A stretch of 64,000 nucleotides of DNA from Streptomyces sp. NL15-2K (GTDB lineage: Bacteria; Actinomycetota; Actinomycetes; Streptomycetales; Streptomycetaceae). This document shows, piece by piece, positions 33,060-42,036 of this stretch. The position numbers and the translations under genes are program-made. Numbering within the stretch: position 1 is the first letter of the stretch; each line of letters begins with the position of its first letter. The notes below the pieces were generated by a model. That model saw nothing but the letters and a program-made list of their open reading frames with translations, ran no database searches and was not told the origin of the DNA. The DNA is taken from contig NZ_CP130630.1 of NCBI RefSeq assembly GCF_030551255.1, positions 11,469,001 to 11,533,000 of the forward strand, given 5' to 3'.

Positions 33060-36020
33060 GTGAGGGAAGTGGTCCCTTTGTCCGTCGCCTGGGACGACAT
33101 CGGCGGTCTCGTCGATGCCCACGAACGGTTTCTGGCGGGTGCGCTCGTCGACTCCGCGGTCCGCGACTCGGTGCTCGACTCATGGAAGCGATGCAGGTCC
33201 GCGGGGCTTGAGCCGCACCAGCTGTTGGTTCCCTACGCCTCGGACCTGACGCTGGAGGACCGGTTCCTGCGCGCCGCCGACCCCGTCCTGAAGGACCTGA
33301 CCGCGTCGCTCACCCAGGTCGGCATGACCATCGCGCTGTGCGACGCGCGAGGCCGTATGGTCCAGCGGCTCGGCGGTGACCGGCAACTGCGCGACCGTCT
33401 CGACGAGGTGAACTTCGCCCCCGGCTTCGACGCCTCCGAACGGGTCGTCGGCACCAACGGGGTCGGCACCGCGCTGGCCGAGCGCAATCCCGTCTACGTC
33501 GTCGGCCGCGAGCACTTCGCCGACTGCCTCCAGCCGTTCGCCTGCGCCGGCGCACCCGTCCGCGATCCCCTCAGCGGCCGTATCGAGGCCATCCTCGACC
33601 TCACGTGTCTCCGCGACAACGGCGACCCCGCCATGGTGCGGCTGGTCCGCGAGGCCGCCCGCGGTATCGAGGCGCGGTTGCTGGAACAGGCCACGCAGCG
33701 GGAGAAGGCCCTGCTCGCCGCGTACCGACGGGCCGGCCGCACCGCCGGCGGATGGCCCAAACAGCCGCGGCTGACGGCCGCGGGCCACGGGGACGGGCAC
33801 GATGGCTCTGAGCTCGGCCGGATCGACCTGGCCGTGCTGCGCGAGAAGGCCGAGGAACTCCTCGCCTCACCGCAGCGCACCCTCGACGAGGTCGTCCTGT
33901 CCGGCGGCCGGATCGCCACCCTGCTGCGCCGCCCGGTCATGGGCGCGGCGGGCGAGACGGGTGTGGTCGTCGAGGCCCGGATCCTCGGCGGCCCACGGCT
34001 GCGCCAGGCCGGCTCGAGCACCGTGGGCGGGCTGACCGTGCCGGGGGCGGTGGCCGCGTCGACGGCGGTGGACGTCCCGACCGTGCCGGGTCGCGCGCCG
34101 GTGAGTGCGCCGACCGAGCCGGCGGCAGCCCCCGCGCCCACGCCGCATCCACCGTCTCCGGCAGCCTCGTCGGCCGCGGCGGTCCAGTCGGCCCTGCCGA
34201 CATCGGTGACCGTGCCGCCCGTGACCCTCCCGCACGCGCCCTCGTCCACCGACGCGGAGGCCGACGGGGACGTCAACGGCGACGACGGCCGACTGCTCCT
34301 CGTCGGTGAGCCGGGGGTCGGCCGGCTCGCCGTACTGGCCCGCAGGCGGCTGGAGCTGCTGCACGACGCTAGCGTCCGCATCGGCACCACCCTGGACGTC
34401 ACCCGCACGGCCGAGGAACTGGCGGAGGTGAGCGTCCCCTGGTTCGCCGACTTCACCGCGGTGGATCTCCCTGACGCGGTGCTGCACGGAGAGGAGCCCG
34501 GACCGCTCGGAGCCGACACCGTGCTGCGCCGGGTCGCGCTGGGCACCGTGCACGTGGAGTCCCATCTGTACGGCGTCGGCGACGCCGTCGATTACGTCCC
34601 GTCCACCCCGCAGGCCCGCAGTCTGGAGAGCAGGCAGTCCGTCCTCGAACCCGTACTGGTCGAGGCAGGTGGCTGGCTCGCCCAGGATCCGCCGCGGCTG
34701 GAACGGGTACTCGCGGCCGGCATCCACTCCCTGATCACGATTCCGCTGCGGGCGCGCGGCGCGACCCTCGGCGTGGTCAGCTTCTACCGCTCCGAGAAGC
34801 CCGCCCCCTTCGAGGACGACGACCTCTCCCTGGCCCAGGAACTGGCCGGCCGCGCCGCCATCTGCATCGACAATGCCCGCCGCTGGACCCGTGAGCACAA
34901 CACCGCCCTCGCCCTCCAGCGCAGCCTGCTGCCCCGGGGCCGGCCCGAACAGAACGCCGTCGACGTCGCCTACCGCTACCTGCCCGCACAGGCAGGCGTG
35001 GGCGGCGACTGGTTCGACGTCATCCCGCTGTCCGGAGCCCGGGTCGCGCTGGTCGTCGGTGACGTCGTCGGCCACGGGCTGCACGCCGCGGCGACCATGG
35101 GCCGGCTGCGCACCGCCGTGCACAACTTCTGCTCCCTGGATCTGCCACCCGACGACCTGCTCACCCACCTCGACGACCTGGTCGGACGGCTCGACCGGGG
35201 CGAGGGCTGGGCGGTGGAGAACACCCAGGCGGACTCCGGCATCGTCGGAGCCACCTGCCTGTACGCCGTCTACGATCCGGTGTCCCGGCGCTGCACCCTC
35301 ACCCGCGCCGGGCACCCCCTCCCCGCGATCGTCTGCCCCGACGGAACCGTGGAGTTCGTCGACCTGCCCTCCGCACTGCCGCTCGGTCTCGGCGGGATGC
35401 CTTTCGAGACCGTCGAGCTGGAGCTGGCGGAGGGCAGCCAGATTGTGCTCTACACCGACGGCCTGATCGAGGACCGGCACCGCGACCTCGACTGCGGCCT
35501 CGACCAACTGCGCACCGTGCTGGCCCACCCCGACCGGGCACCGGAGGACACCTGCGAGGCCGTCCTGGACGAGTTGCTGCCGACCCGGCCGAGCGACGAC
35601 GTGGCCCTGCTGGTCGCCCGCACCCACGCCCTGGGGCCCGAACGGGTCGCCCAGTGGGAGCTGCCCAGCGACCCGGCGGTGGTCTCCCGCTCCCGCGCGG
35701 CGGTCACCGATCAGCTGGCCGCCTGGGGCCTGGACGAGCTGGCCTTCACCACCGAACTGATCGCCAGCGAACTGGTCACCAACGCCATCCGCCACGCCGC
35801 CGGCCCGCTCCAGCTGCGCCTCCTCCGCGACCGCGCGCTGATCTGCGAGGTCTCCGACGGCAGCAGCACCTCGCCTCGGCTGCGCCGCGCCCGCACCGAG
35901 GACGAGGGCGGACGCGGACTCTTCCTGGTCGCCCAGCTCACCGACCGCTGGGGGACCCGCTACACCCCGGACGGAAAGATCATCTGGACCGAGCAGCCCC
36001 TGCCCCGACAGCCCGTATGA
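33060..36020 (+). CDS. GAF - GAF - SpoIIE phosphatase - histidine-kinase-like ATPase protein
   Basis: The product has 986 aa. Residues 40-210 resemble the N-terminal sensor of AcoR-type activators (RDSVLDSWKRCRSAGLEP, ERVVGTNGVGTALAERNPVY). An Ala/Pro/Thr-rich linker covers about 310-400. A second GAF domain spans about 430-605. The PP2C SpoIIE domain runs from about 620 to 860 (GGDWFDVIPLSGARVALVVGDVVGHG, YTDGLIEDRHRDLD). The HATPase_c anti-sigma-kinase domain occupies about 865-980 (ELIASELVTNAIRHAAG, EGGRGLFLVAQL). Such proteins link environmental signals to anti-anti-sigma switches. GTG 33060 is taken; GTG 33069 or TTG 33078 are alternatives. Confidence 0.88.
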   Translation: MREVVPLSVAWDDIGGLVDAHERFLAGALVDSAVRDSVLDSWKRCRSAGLEPHQLLVPYASDLTLEDRFLRAADPVLKDLTASLTQVGMTIALCDARGRMVQRLGGDRQLRDRLDEVNFAPGFDASERVVGTNGVGTALAERNPVYVVGREHFADCLQPFACAGAPVRDPLSGRIEAILDLTCLRDNGDPAMVRLVREAARGIEARLLEQATQREKALLAAYRRAGRTAGGWPKQPRLTAAGHGDGHDGSELGRIDLAVLREKAEELLASPQRTLDEVVLSGGRIATLLRRPVMGAAGETGVVVEARILGGPRLRQAGSSTVGGLTVPGAVAASTAVDVPTVPGRAPVSAPTEPAAAPAPTPHPPSPAASSAAAVQSALPTSVTVPPVTLPHAPSSTDAEADGDVNGDDGRLLLVGEPGVGRLAVLARRRLELLHDASVRIGTTLDVTRTAEELAEVSVPWFADFTAVDLPDAVLHGEEPGPLGADTVLRRVALGTVHVESHLYGVGDAVDYVPSTPQARSLESRQSVLEPVLVEAGGWLAQDPPRLERVLAAGIHSLITIPLRARGATLGVVSFYRSEKPAPFEDDDLSLAQELAGRAAICIDNARRWTREHNTALALQRSLLPRGRPEQNAVDVAYRYLPAQAGVGGDWFDVIPLSGARVALVVGDVVGHGLHAAATMGRLRTAVHNFCSLDLPPDDLLTHLDDLVGRLDRGEGWAVENTQADSGIVGATCLYAVYDPVSRRCTLTRAGHPLPAIVCPDGTVEFVDLPSALPLGLGGMPFETVELELAEGSQIVLYTDGLIEDRHRDLDCGLDQLRTVLAHPDRAPEDTCEAVLDELLPTRPSDDVALLVARTHALGPERVAQWELPSDPAVVSRSRAAVTDQLAAWGLDELAFTTELIASELVTNAIRHAAGPLQLRLLRDRALICEVSDGSSTSPRLRRARTEDEGGRGLFLVAQLTDRWGTRYTPDGKIIWTEQPLPRQPV

Positions 36021-36055
36021 CGTGGGGAGCGGCAAACGCAACGGTCAACGCCCCC

Positions 36056-36454
36056 TTAGGCGAGCCGCGCCTCCGCCTCCTTGGTGATCCGCTCGAACTG
36101 CGCGCCCATCGCCGCCGCCAGAGCCTGCGCCCCCGACAGCGGGCGGACCATGACCATGAAACGGTCGATCATGCCGTCCTCGTCGAGGTGGAGGAAGTCG
36201 CAGCCGTCGACCTCGCAGTCGCCCACGCGGGCGGTGAACACCAACGCGTGGTCACGGCCGTCCGGGCCGCTCAGCTCGCGCACGTAACGGAGGTCCTCGA
36301 AGACCCGTGCCGCACCGCGCAGGATCGCGGCGGTGATGGCCTTTCCGGCGTACGGCTTGTACACGACCGGACTCGTGAAGACCACGTCCTCGGCCAGCAA
36401 CGCCTCGGCCGCGTCGAGGTCGTGCGCCTCGACCGCCTCGCGGAATGCGCGCAT
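36056..36454 (-). CDS. SnoaL/NTF2-like small protein
   Basis: The product has 132 aa. ATG 36454 is chosen because an ideal GGAGG lies 5 bp before it; ATG 36466 would place that site inside the gene. The sequence MRAFREAVEAHDLDAAEALL, AEDVVFTSPVVYKPYAGKAI and DFLHLDEDGMIDRFMVMVRP is the cone-shaped SnoaL/NTF2 fold used by polyketide cyclases, isomerases and binding proteins. Divergent from a PadR regulator with which it shares a 70-bp promoter region, so it is probably the regulated target. Confidence 0.82.
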   Translation of the reverse strand: MRAFREAVEAHDLDAAEALLAEDVVFTSPVVYKPYAGKAITAAILRGAARVFEDLRYVRELSGPDGRDHALVFTARVGDCEVDGCDFLHLDEDGMIDRFMVMVRPLSGAQALAAAMGAQFERITKEAEARLA

Positions 36455-36468
36455 CGAAACCTCCATAG

Positions 36469-36480
36469 TCAATTAGTTGA
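36469..36480. promoter_or_regulatory. Palindrome TCAATTAGTTGA, candidate PadR operator
   Basis: This 12-bp near-palindrome lies between the divergent SnoaL and PadR genes. Its core CAATTAGTTG differs by one base from CAACTAGTTG in the 14-bp palindrome at 60660-60673, which stands at a promoter two genes from another PadR gene. Assignment as an operator is inferred. Confidence 0.45.
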
Positions 36481-36523
36481 GTAGGTGCGGAGTAGATTAA
36501 TCACCTTCTGCTAGCGTGTCCAC

Positions 36524-37087
36524 ATGTCCCTGAAGTACGCCGTTCTGGCCGCCCTGCTGGAGGGCGAGGCCTCGGGCTATGAGCTGTCCAAGGTCTTCGA
36601 CGTGTCGCTCGCGAACTTCTGGCCGGCCACGCCGCAGCAGCTCTACCGGGAGCTGGAGCGGCTCGCCCAGGACGGGCTGGTCCAGGCCCGGGTGGTACAT
36701 CAGGAGCGCCGCCCCAACAAACGGATGTTCACGCTCACCGAGGCCGGCCACCGGGAGCTGAGTGCCTTCGCCGTCGCACCGACCCGGCGGCCCACCGCCC
36801 TCCGCGACGAGCTCCTGATCAAGATCCAGGCCATGGACGGAACCGACCCGGAGGCGACCCGCGCGCTGGTGGAGGAACGCATGGCCTGGGCGCGCGGGAA
36901 GCTCGCACGCTACGAACGCGTGCGCGAACGGCTCCTCGACGGACGGACCGAGGAGGAGTACCTGCGGGACGCCGACCGCATCGGCCCGTACCTCACGCTC
37001 ACGGGCGGAATCGCCTTCGAGTCGGAGAACCTGCGCTGGTGCGAGCGCGTTCTCACGGTCCTCGAACAGCGCGCTCCTCTAGGCTGA
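36524..37087 (+). CDS. PadR-family transcriptional regulator
   Basis: The product has 187 aa. The PadR winged helix is residues 1-85 (MSLKYAVLAALLEGEASGYE, FWPATPQQLYRELERLAQDG, KRMFTLTEAGHRELSAF) and the C-terminal dimerisation helices follow (YERVRERLLDGRTEEEYLRD). TAGCGT 7 bp before the ATG and the absence of a ribosome site point to a leaderless mRNA. It is divergent from the SnoaL gene. PadR proteins usually repress neighbouring detoxification genes in response to phenolic or other small ligands. Confidence 0.88.
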   Translation: MSLKYAVLAALLEGEASGYELSKVFDVSLANFWPATPQQLYRELERLAQDGLVQARVVHQERRPNKRMFTLTEAGHRELSAFAVAPTRRPTALRDELLIKIQAMDGTDPEATRALVEERMAWARGKLARYERVRERLLDGRTEEEYLRDADRIGPYLTLTGGIAFESENLRWCERVLTVLEQRAPLG

Positions 37088-37092
37088 CCCCG

Positions 37093-37818
37093 ATGTTCAG
37101 CCCCGAGGGTCCCAGTCTCCGCGAACTCGCCGTCCAGGCGCTGTCGTCCGTCGAACGCGGCTACGACCTGCTCGCCCCGAAGTTCGACCACACTCCCTTC
37201 CGTACACCCGACTCGGTGCTCGACGCCGTCGGCGTGGCGCTGGGCCGGCTCGGGTCCTTCGACGACGGGCTCGACCTGTGCTGCGGCACCGGTGCCGGGG
37301 CTGCCGTACTGACCCGGGTGTGTCGGCGCAGCGTCACCGGGGTCGATTTCAGCGCCGGCATGCTCGCGGTGGCGCGAGGGCGTGTGCGGTCCGCCGGGCC
37401 GCCCGTCTTCTGGGTGCGCGCGGACGCACGCGCGCTCCCCTTCGCCCCCGCCTTCGACCTCGTCGCGAGTTTCGGGGCGTTCGGTCACTTCCTGCCGCGC
37501 GAGCTGCCGGGCCTGTTCACGCAGGTCCACTCCGTGCTGCGGCCGGGCGGACGCTTCGCCTTCCCCATCGTCGCCCCGCCGCCCCCCGCATCCCGCGCTT
37601 ACTGGATGCTGCTGGGCTTCGACGCGGTGATGCGGGTGCGCAACGCCGTGTGGCGTCCGCCGTTCGTCATGTATTACCGGGCCTTCCGGCTCCCGGACGT
37701 ACGGCGGGAGCTGGAACGGGCCGGATTCGAGGTGGAGTTGCACGCCCTGCCCGAGTTCGGGCGGCGGCGGGACGGCAGCCCACGGGTCCGGATGGTCGTA
37801 GCCCGTCGGCTGCCGTGA
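37093..37818 (+). CDS. SAM-dependent class I methyltransferase
   Basis: The product has 241 aa with ATG 37093 and a TAGGCT box 7 bp upstream, consistent with a leaderless start. Motif I is GLDLCCGTGAGAAVLTRVCR, then VTGVDFSAGMLAVARGR, and motif IV FDLVASFGAFGHFLPRELP followed by VLRPGGRFAFPIV. It is probably a small-molecule or ubiquinone-type (UbiE-like) methyltransferase; the acceptor cannot be read. It follows the PadR gene by 5 bp on the same strand but has its own promoter-like box. Confidence 0.83.
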   Translation: MFSPEGPSLRELAVQALSSVERGYDLLAPKFDHTPFRTPDSVLDAVGVALGRLGSFDDGLDLCCGTGAGAAVLTRVCRRSVTGVDFSAGMLAVARGRVRSAGPPVFWVRADARALPFAPAFDLVASFGAFGHFLPRELPGLFTQVHSVLRPGGRFAFPIVAPPPPASRAYWMLLGFDAVMRVRNAVWRPPFVMYYRAFRLPDVRRELERAGFEVELHALPEFGRRRDGSPRVRMVVARRLP

Positions 37819-37831
37819 CCGAGCCTCTGCG

Positions 37832-38431
37832 TCAGCTTCCGATGAAGTCCAGGAGGTCGGCGTTGAAGGCCCTCTCGAAGTCACCCACCAGACCGTGGGG
37901 CCCACCCGGGTACACCTTCAGCGTCGCGTCCTTGACCAGCTGGGCCGTCTTCTCGGCGGAGGCCGCGATCGGCACGATCTGGTCGTCGTCGCCGTGCGCG
38001 ACCAGCGTCGGCACGTCGATCCGCCGGAGGTCCTCGGTGAAGTCGGTCTCCGAGAACTGCTTGACGCAGTCGTACGCCGCCTTCAGCCCGGCCTGCATGC
38101 TCCACAACCAGAACGCCCGGCGCACGCCCGGCGATTCGACGGCACCGCCCCGGAACGGCGCCGGGTCGATGGCCACGGAGGCGGCGGACAGCCCGCGTCC
38201 GGCGAGGATCTGCGTGAGCAGTCCGCCGAAGGAGTGGCCGACGACCGCCGGCTTGCGGGTCAGACCGCCGATCAGCTCCGCCAGATGGTCGGCGACCTGC
38301 CCGACCGTCTTGCCGGCGAACACCTCAGGGTGCTCGTTGGCCTCCGCGACCGTGTCCGGGTCGTCGGGCCAGGACAGGGAGACCGGCGCGAACCCCGCCT
38401 GCTCGATCTGCTGTGCGTCATGGGTGGTCAT
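37832..38431 (-). pseudogene. 5'-truncated, apparently chimeric alpha/beta-hydrolase
   Basis: Reading from ATG 38431 gives 199 aa that start inside the fold, at [20 protein letters not shown], so the first strands and the oxyanion HG motif are missing. Residues 20-105 ([37 protein letters not shown]) resemble one hydrolase family. From about residue 112 the text ([47 protein letters not shown]) matches the chloroperoxidase-type family. Nucleophile Ser, Asp and His are all still present. There is no ribosome site. It looks like a fused relic of two tandem hydrolase genes. Confidence 0.6.
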
Positions 38432-38532
38432 GCGGCGATACCGGCAGCGGACTCGGTGCCGGTATGGGCCAGTGCTTCGTTCGGCTGGGGAGTGAGCCGC
38501 AGCCCGCGCCACCTGGGCCTCGAAGGCCCCCG

Positions 38533-39252
38533 ATGGTCTCCTTGTCGCTCCAGGCCGAGGGCACCGGCCGATTCGGCCAGTCGGGCCGGCCGGAACTGGT
38601 CGGCACGGGCGACCTGATGCTCAACGACCTGACGATTCCCTACGACTTCTCCTGGTCCGGAACCGGTGGGGCACAGGACCTCCAGGTGCCGTACGAGGTC
38701 CTCGCCCCCCCGCCGGACATCGTCCGCGAGGGCGCGGCACGGCTGCCGGCCAGCCCGCTGTACGACCTGGTCCGCACGCACATCGCCCATGTGCACGCCC
38801 ACGCCGACGCCCTGTCCGCCGACCCGGGCGCGGCCGCCCTCGGCACGGCGACCGTGGAACTGCTGCGCGTCCTGCTCACCTCCGCCGCGGGAGTGGACGC
38901 GTACGCGCGGCCCGCGATGGCCGAGTCGCTGGTCCAGCGCGTCCTCGCCTACGCGCGCAGGCACCTGACCGATTCGGATCTCACGGCCGCCCGGATCGCG
39001 TACGCCCACGACATCTCCGTGCGCGCCCTCTACCGGCTGTGCTCCGAGGCGGAGTTGAGCCTGGAGCGGTGGATCATCGAGCAGCGGCTGGAGGGCGCGC
39101 GCACCAGGCTCGCCTCACCGGTCGGACGCACCCGCACGATCGCCTCGGTCGCGCGGGCCTGGGGTTTCACCGACGCCAGCCATTTCACGCGCCGCTTCAA
39201 GGAGGCGTACGGCGTGACGCCCCGGCAGTGGCGGCAGGCGCTGCCCCGCTGA
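38533..39252 (+). pseudogene. AraC-family regulator lacking its N-terminus (frameshift/deletion)
   Basis: From ATG 38533 there are 239 aa: part of an AraC-binding-like domain ([34 protein letters not shown]), then a complete two-helix AraC DNA-binding domain (ARIAYAHDISVRALYRLCSE, SVARAWGFTDASHFTRRFKE, YGVTPRQWRQALPR). The preceding family motif appears in another frame at about 38490-38530 ([12 protein letters not shown]), so a small frameshift separates the two pieces. Everything upstream of it is gone. A DNA-binding fragment may still be made from this ATG or a longer in-frame start. Confidence 0.65.
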
Positions 39253-39281
39253 TGGTCGAGTCCGCACGCCCTGACCAAGCG

Positions 39282-40448
39282 TCACAGCACGCCGTACAGG
39301 GCGTCCACGAGAGCCATCTTCCGCGGGTCGTCGGCGATGTGGGGCCCCATGCGGTTCATCACGTAGCCCATCGACACCCCCGCCTCCGGGTCGGCCAGAC
39401 CGCACGAGCCGCCGAAGCCGTCGTGTCCGAAGGCCCTCGGATTGGGCCCGTAGGAGTTGTTCGGGCCGCTGAGCCACAGACCGAGCCCGACTTCCGTCTC
39501 GCCCTCGAAACCGGCACCCAGCACCAGGTCGCGGCAGCTGCCCTGCCCCTCGCGCACCCGCTCGGCCGCCTCGGGGGTGAGGACGCGATGACCGTCGTAG
39601 GAGCCCTGCCCCGCGAAGATGCCGTAGAGCGCGGCCACGGCCCGCGCGGTGCCGTGGCCGTTCGCGGCGGGGATCTCCGCGGCCCGCCACTCGGGTGTGT
39701 TGGCCTGTGCCGCACCCACCGCGGGATTGCCCAGGGCGGCCAGCGCGGCGGGCGCCAACTGGGCGAAGATCGCCGCCTGTTCGCTGCTGGACGCGGCCGG
39801 CGGATGCACCAGCTCGGCCGCTCGCCCGGCCTCCTGCTCCGGCAGGCCGATGCGGAAGTCGATCCCGAGCGGTCCGGTCACCTCCCGCTCCAGGAACGCT
39901 CCCGGCAGCAGTCCCGAGACGCGCCGCACGACCTCCCCGACCAGGAAGCCGTACGTCAGCGCGTGATATCCGGACCGCGTTCCCGGCTCCCACCAGGGTT
40001 CTGTCGCCGCCAGCCGCTTCGTCGTCAACTCCCAGTCGCAGAGCTGGGCGAGGGTGTGCCCCTCCCGCAGGCCCGCCAGCCCGGACCGGTGGGACAGCAG
40101 ATGCCGTACGAGGACCTTCTCCTTGCCCGCCGCGGCGAACTCCGGCCAGTACGCGGCCACCGGCGCGTCGAAGTCGAGCAGCCCCCGGTCCGCCAGGATG
40201 TGCGCGCACAGCGCCACCGGGCCCTTCGACGTCGACCACACGTTGACCAGCGTGTCGCGCTCCCAGGGCCGGGTGCGCGCCGGGTCGGCCCAGCCGCCCC
40301 ACAGGTCCGTCACGGTCTCGCCGTCGACCGTGACGGTGACCGCGGCGCCCAGTTCGCCGCGGTCCCGGAAGTTCTCCTCGAACGCGGTCCGTACCGCCGT
40401 GAAGCGCTCGTCGCAGTGGCCGTGGACCGCTGGTACGTGCTGGGACAT
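39282..40448 (-). CDS. Serine hydrolase of the beta-lactamase / class C esterase family
   Basis: The product has 388 aa from ATG 40448 with GGAGGG upstream. The SxxK motif is WSTSKGPVALCAHILADRGL near residue 73. The second motif is GYHALTYGFLVGEVV, with Y-H-A in place of YxN as in EstB-type esterases. FGHDGFGGSCGLADPEAGVS near the end takes the place of KTG. These features favour a carboxylesterase or D-aminopeptidase-like enzyme over a true beta-lactamase. No signal peptide is visible, supporting a cytoplasmic role. Confidence 0.85.
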   Translation of the reverse strand: MSQHVPAVHGHCDERFTAVRTAFEENFRDRGELGAAVTVTVDGETVTDLWGGWADPARTRPWERDTLVNVWSTSKGPVALCAHILADRGLLDFDAPVAAYWPEFAAAGKEKVLVRHLLSHRSGLAGLREGHTLAQLCDWELTTKRLAATEPWWEPGTRSGYHALTYGFLVGEVVRRVSGLLPGAFLEREVTGPLGIDFRIGLPEQEAGRAAELVHPPAASSSEQAAIFAQLAPAALAALGNPAVGAAQANTPEWRAAEIPAANGHGTARAVAALYGIFAGQGSYDGHRVLTPEAAERVREGQGSCRDLVLGAGFEGETEVGLGLWLSGPNNSYGPNPRAFGHDGFGGSCGLADPEAGVSMGYVMNRMGPHIADDPRKMALVDALYGVL

Positions 40449-40549
40449 GGACCCTCCGTCGTCCGTCGGGAAGCCCGGCGGCGGCAACGCGACCCGGGCG
40501 CAATGAACATACCGACTGGTCGGACGGTTCGGAAGGGGAAGACAAGGCC

Positions 40550-40954
40550 TCAGCGGAAGAACAGCGATCCCGTCGGCTCCCGGTGGCCCTCGGCCACATG
40601 CCAGTAGTCACGGGTCTCGACGGCCAGGCCGGCGTCGTCGAACCGCACGAAGACACAGCCGGCGAGCGTGGACGCCGAGCCGCCCTCCTCCGCCAGCACC
40701 CGGAACTCGGCCACCGCGACTGCGTCCGGGCCGACGACGGGAGCCGAGAACCGCACGTCCGTCACCCGCTCCTCGGCGAACGACCGGCGCAGATACTCGG
40801 CCAGCCCGTCCCGGCCGCGGTGCGGTGCACGGAACGGCATGGAGCGGTGGACGCAGTCCTCGGCGTACAACTCCAGCAGCGCCTGGACGTCATGCGCGGC
40901 CCAGGCCCGCTCCCAGACCCGGACGAACCGCTCCGCGGCCACCCCCGTCTCCAT
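40550..40954 (-). CDS. SnoaL/NTF2-like protein beside the acetylxylan esterase
   Basis: The product has 134 aa from ATG 40954, with GAGGGG upstream and 10 bp after the esterase stop. The NTF2-like pattern is AAERFVRVWERAWAAHDVQA, LLELYAEDCVHRSMPFRAPH, DGLAEYLRRSFAEE and VETRDYWHVAEGHR. Proteins of this set are small cone-shaped barrels, catalytic or ligand binding. It is probably co-transcribed with the upstream esterase. It is only distantly similar to the SnoaL protein at 36056-36454. Confidence 0.8.
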   Translation of the reverse strand: METGVAAERFVRVWERAWAAHDVQALLELYAEDCVHRSMPFRAPHRGRDGLAEYLRRSFAEERVTDVRFSAPVVGPDAVAVAEFRVLAEEGGSASTLAGCVFVRFDDAGLAVETRDYWHVAEGHREPTGSLFFR

Positions 40955-40964
40955 GCCCGGCCCC

Positions 40965-41933
40965 TCAGGCGTGCGACCGCAGCCAGCGCAGCTTGGCCGC
41001 CTCCTGGTAGGGGCCGCCGCCCTCGTGGTCGTTGAAGTCGTACACCTCGATCGCCTTCTCGTCGTGCGCCCAGGCGTTGAACGCCGCGAAGACGGTCGAC
41101 GGCGGGCAGGTCTGGTCCTCCAGGGCCGCCGAGAACAGCGCGGGCGCACGGCCGCGGGCGGCGAAGTGCACGCCGTCGAAGTAGGAGAGCGTCCGCAGCG
41201 CGTCCTCGCTGCGGCCGCGGTGCGTCTTGAGGTACAAGCCGATCTCACGGTAGGGATGACGGTCCGTCAGCGTCACCGCGCGCGGGTAGTCGCACAGGAA
41301 CGGCACGTCCGGCGCGACCGCCGCCAGGTCCGGGACCAGCCCGCCCACCGCGATCGAGATGCCGCCGCCCTGGCTGCCACCGAGGGCGACCGTGCGCGCG
41401 GGATCGGCCAGCGGGTGCGAACGGGCCGCGTCCACGGCACGCACCGCGTCCGTGAAGACACGGCGGTAGTAGTAGTTCTCCGGGGCGTCGATGCCCCGGG
41501 TCATGAAACCCGGGTACGCGGGCGCTCCGGCCATCGGGTCCACGGTGCCGCCACCGCCGCCCCAGGCGCTGCCCTGGCCACGTGTGTCCATCACGAAGTG
41601 CGCCCGGCCCGACGACGCCCACAGCAGATGCTCGTGCGGCAGACCGCGCCCGCCGCCGTAGCCGATGAACTCCACGACCACCGGAATCGGCGCGGAGACC
41701 TCGGCGGGGATCGTGAACCAGCCCTTCACCGGGTGGCCGCCGAACCCGGCGAACGTCACGTCGTACACCTTCACCGTGGACAGGCCCGTGTCGACGAGTT
41801 CGAAGCGCGCGTCGAGATCGTGCTCGCGGGCCTCCTGAAGCGTCTTCGACCAGAACGCGTCGAAGTCCTCGGGCTCGGTCGACGTGCTGCGGTACTCGCG
41901 GAGCTCGTCGAGGGGAAGGTCGAACAGGGCCAT
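40965..41933 (-). CDS. Acetylxylan esterase / cephalosporin-C deacetylase (carbohydrate esterase 7 type)
   Basis: The product has 322 aa from ATG 41933, starting MALFDLPLDELREYRSTSTE, the usual opening of the family. The conserved RGQGSAWGGGG motif, the nucleophile in VALGGSQGGGISIAV, the aspartate in LEDQTCPPSTVFAAFN and the histidine in DFNDHEGGGPYQE are present. CE7 enzymes remove acetyl groups from xylo-oligosaccharides and antibiotics in the cytoplasm. It is divergent from an 8-oxoguanine-deaminase-like gene and precedes a SnoaL-type gene. Confidence 0.9.
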   Translation of the reverse strand: MALFDLPLDELREYRSTSTEPEDFDAFWSKTLQEAREHDLDARFELVDTGLSTVKVYDVTFAGFGGHPVKGWFTIPAEVSAPIPVVVEFIGYGGGRGLPHEHLLWASSGRAHFVMDTRGQGSAWGGGGGTVDPMAGAPAYPGFMTRGIDAPENYYYRRVFTDAVRAVDAARSHPLADPARTVALGGSQGGGISIAVGGLVPDLAAVAPDVPFLCDYPRAVTLTDRHPYREIGLYLKTHRGRSEDALRTLSYFDGVHFAARGRAPALFSAALEDQTCPPSTVFAAFNAWAHDEKAIEVYDFNDHEGGGPYQEAAKLRWLRSHA

Positions 41934-42036
41934 CTGGGACCGCCTTTGTGAAGGGGGCGTGCGGATGATCACACCGTACGTGGGTGGTCGGACGACTCGC
42001 CAGGTCTTTGCCTCGGTACGCGCCTACGATGACGAC

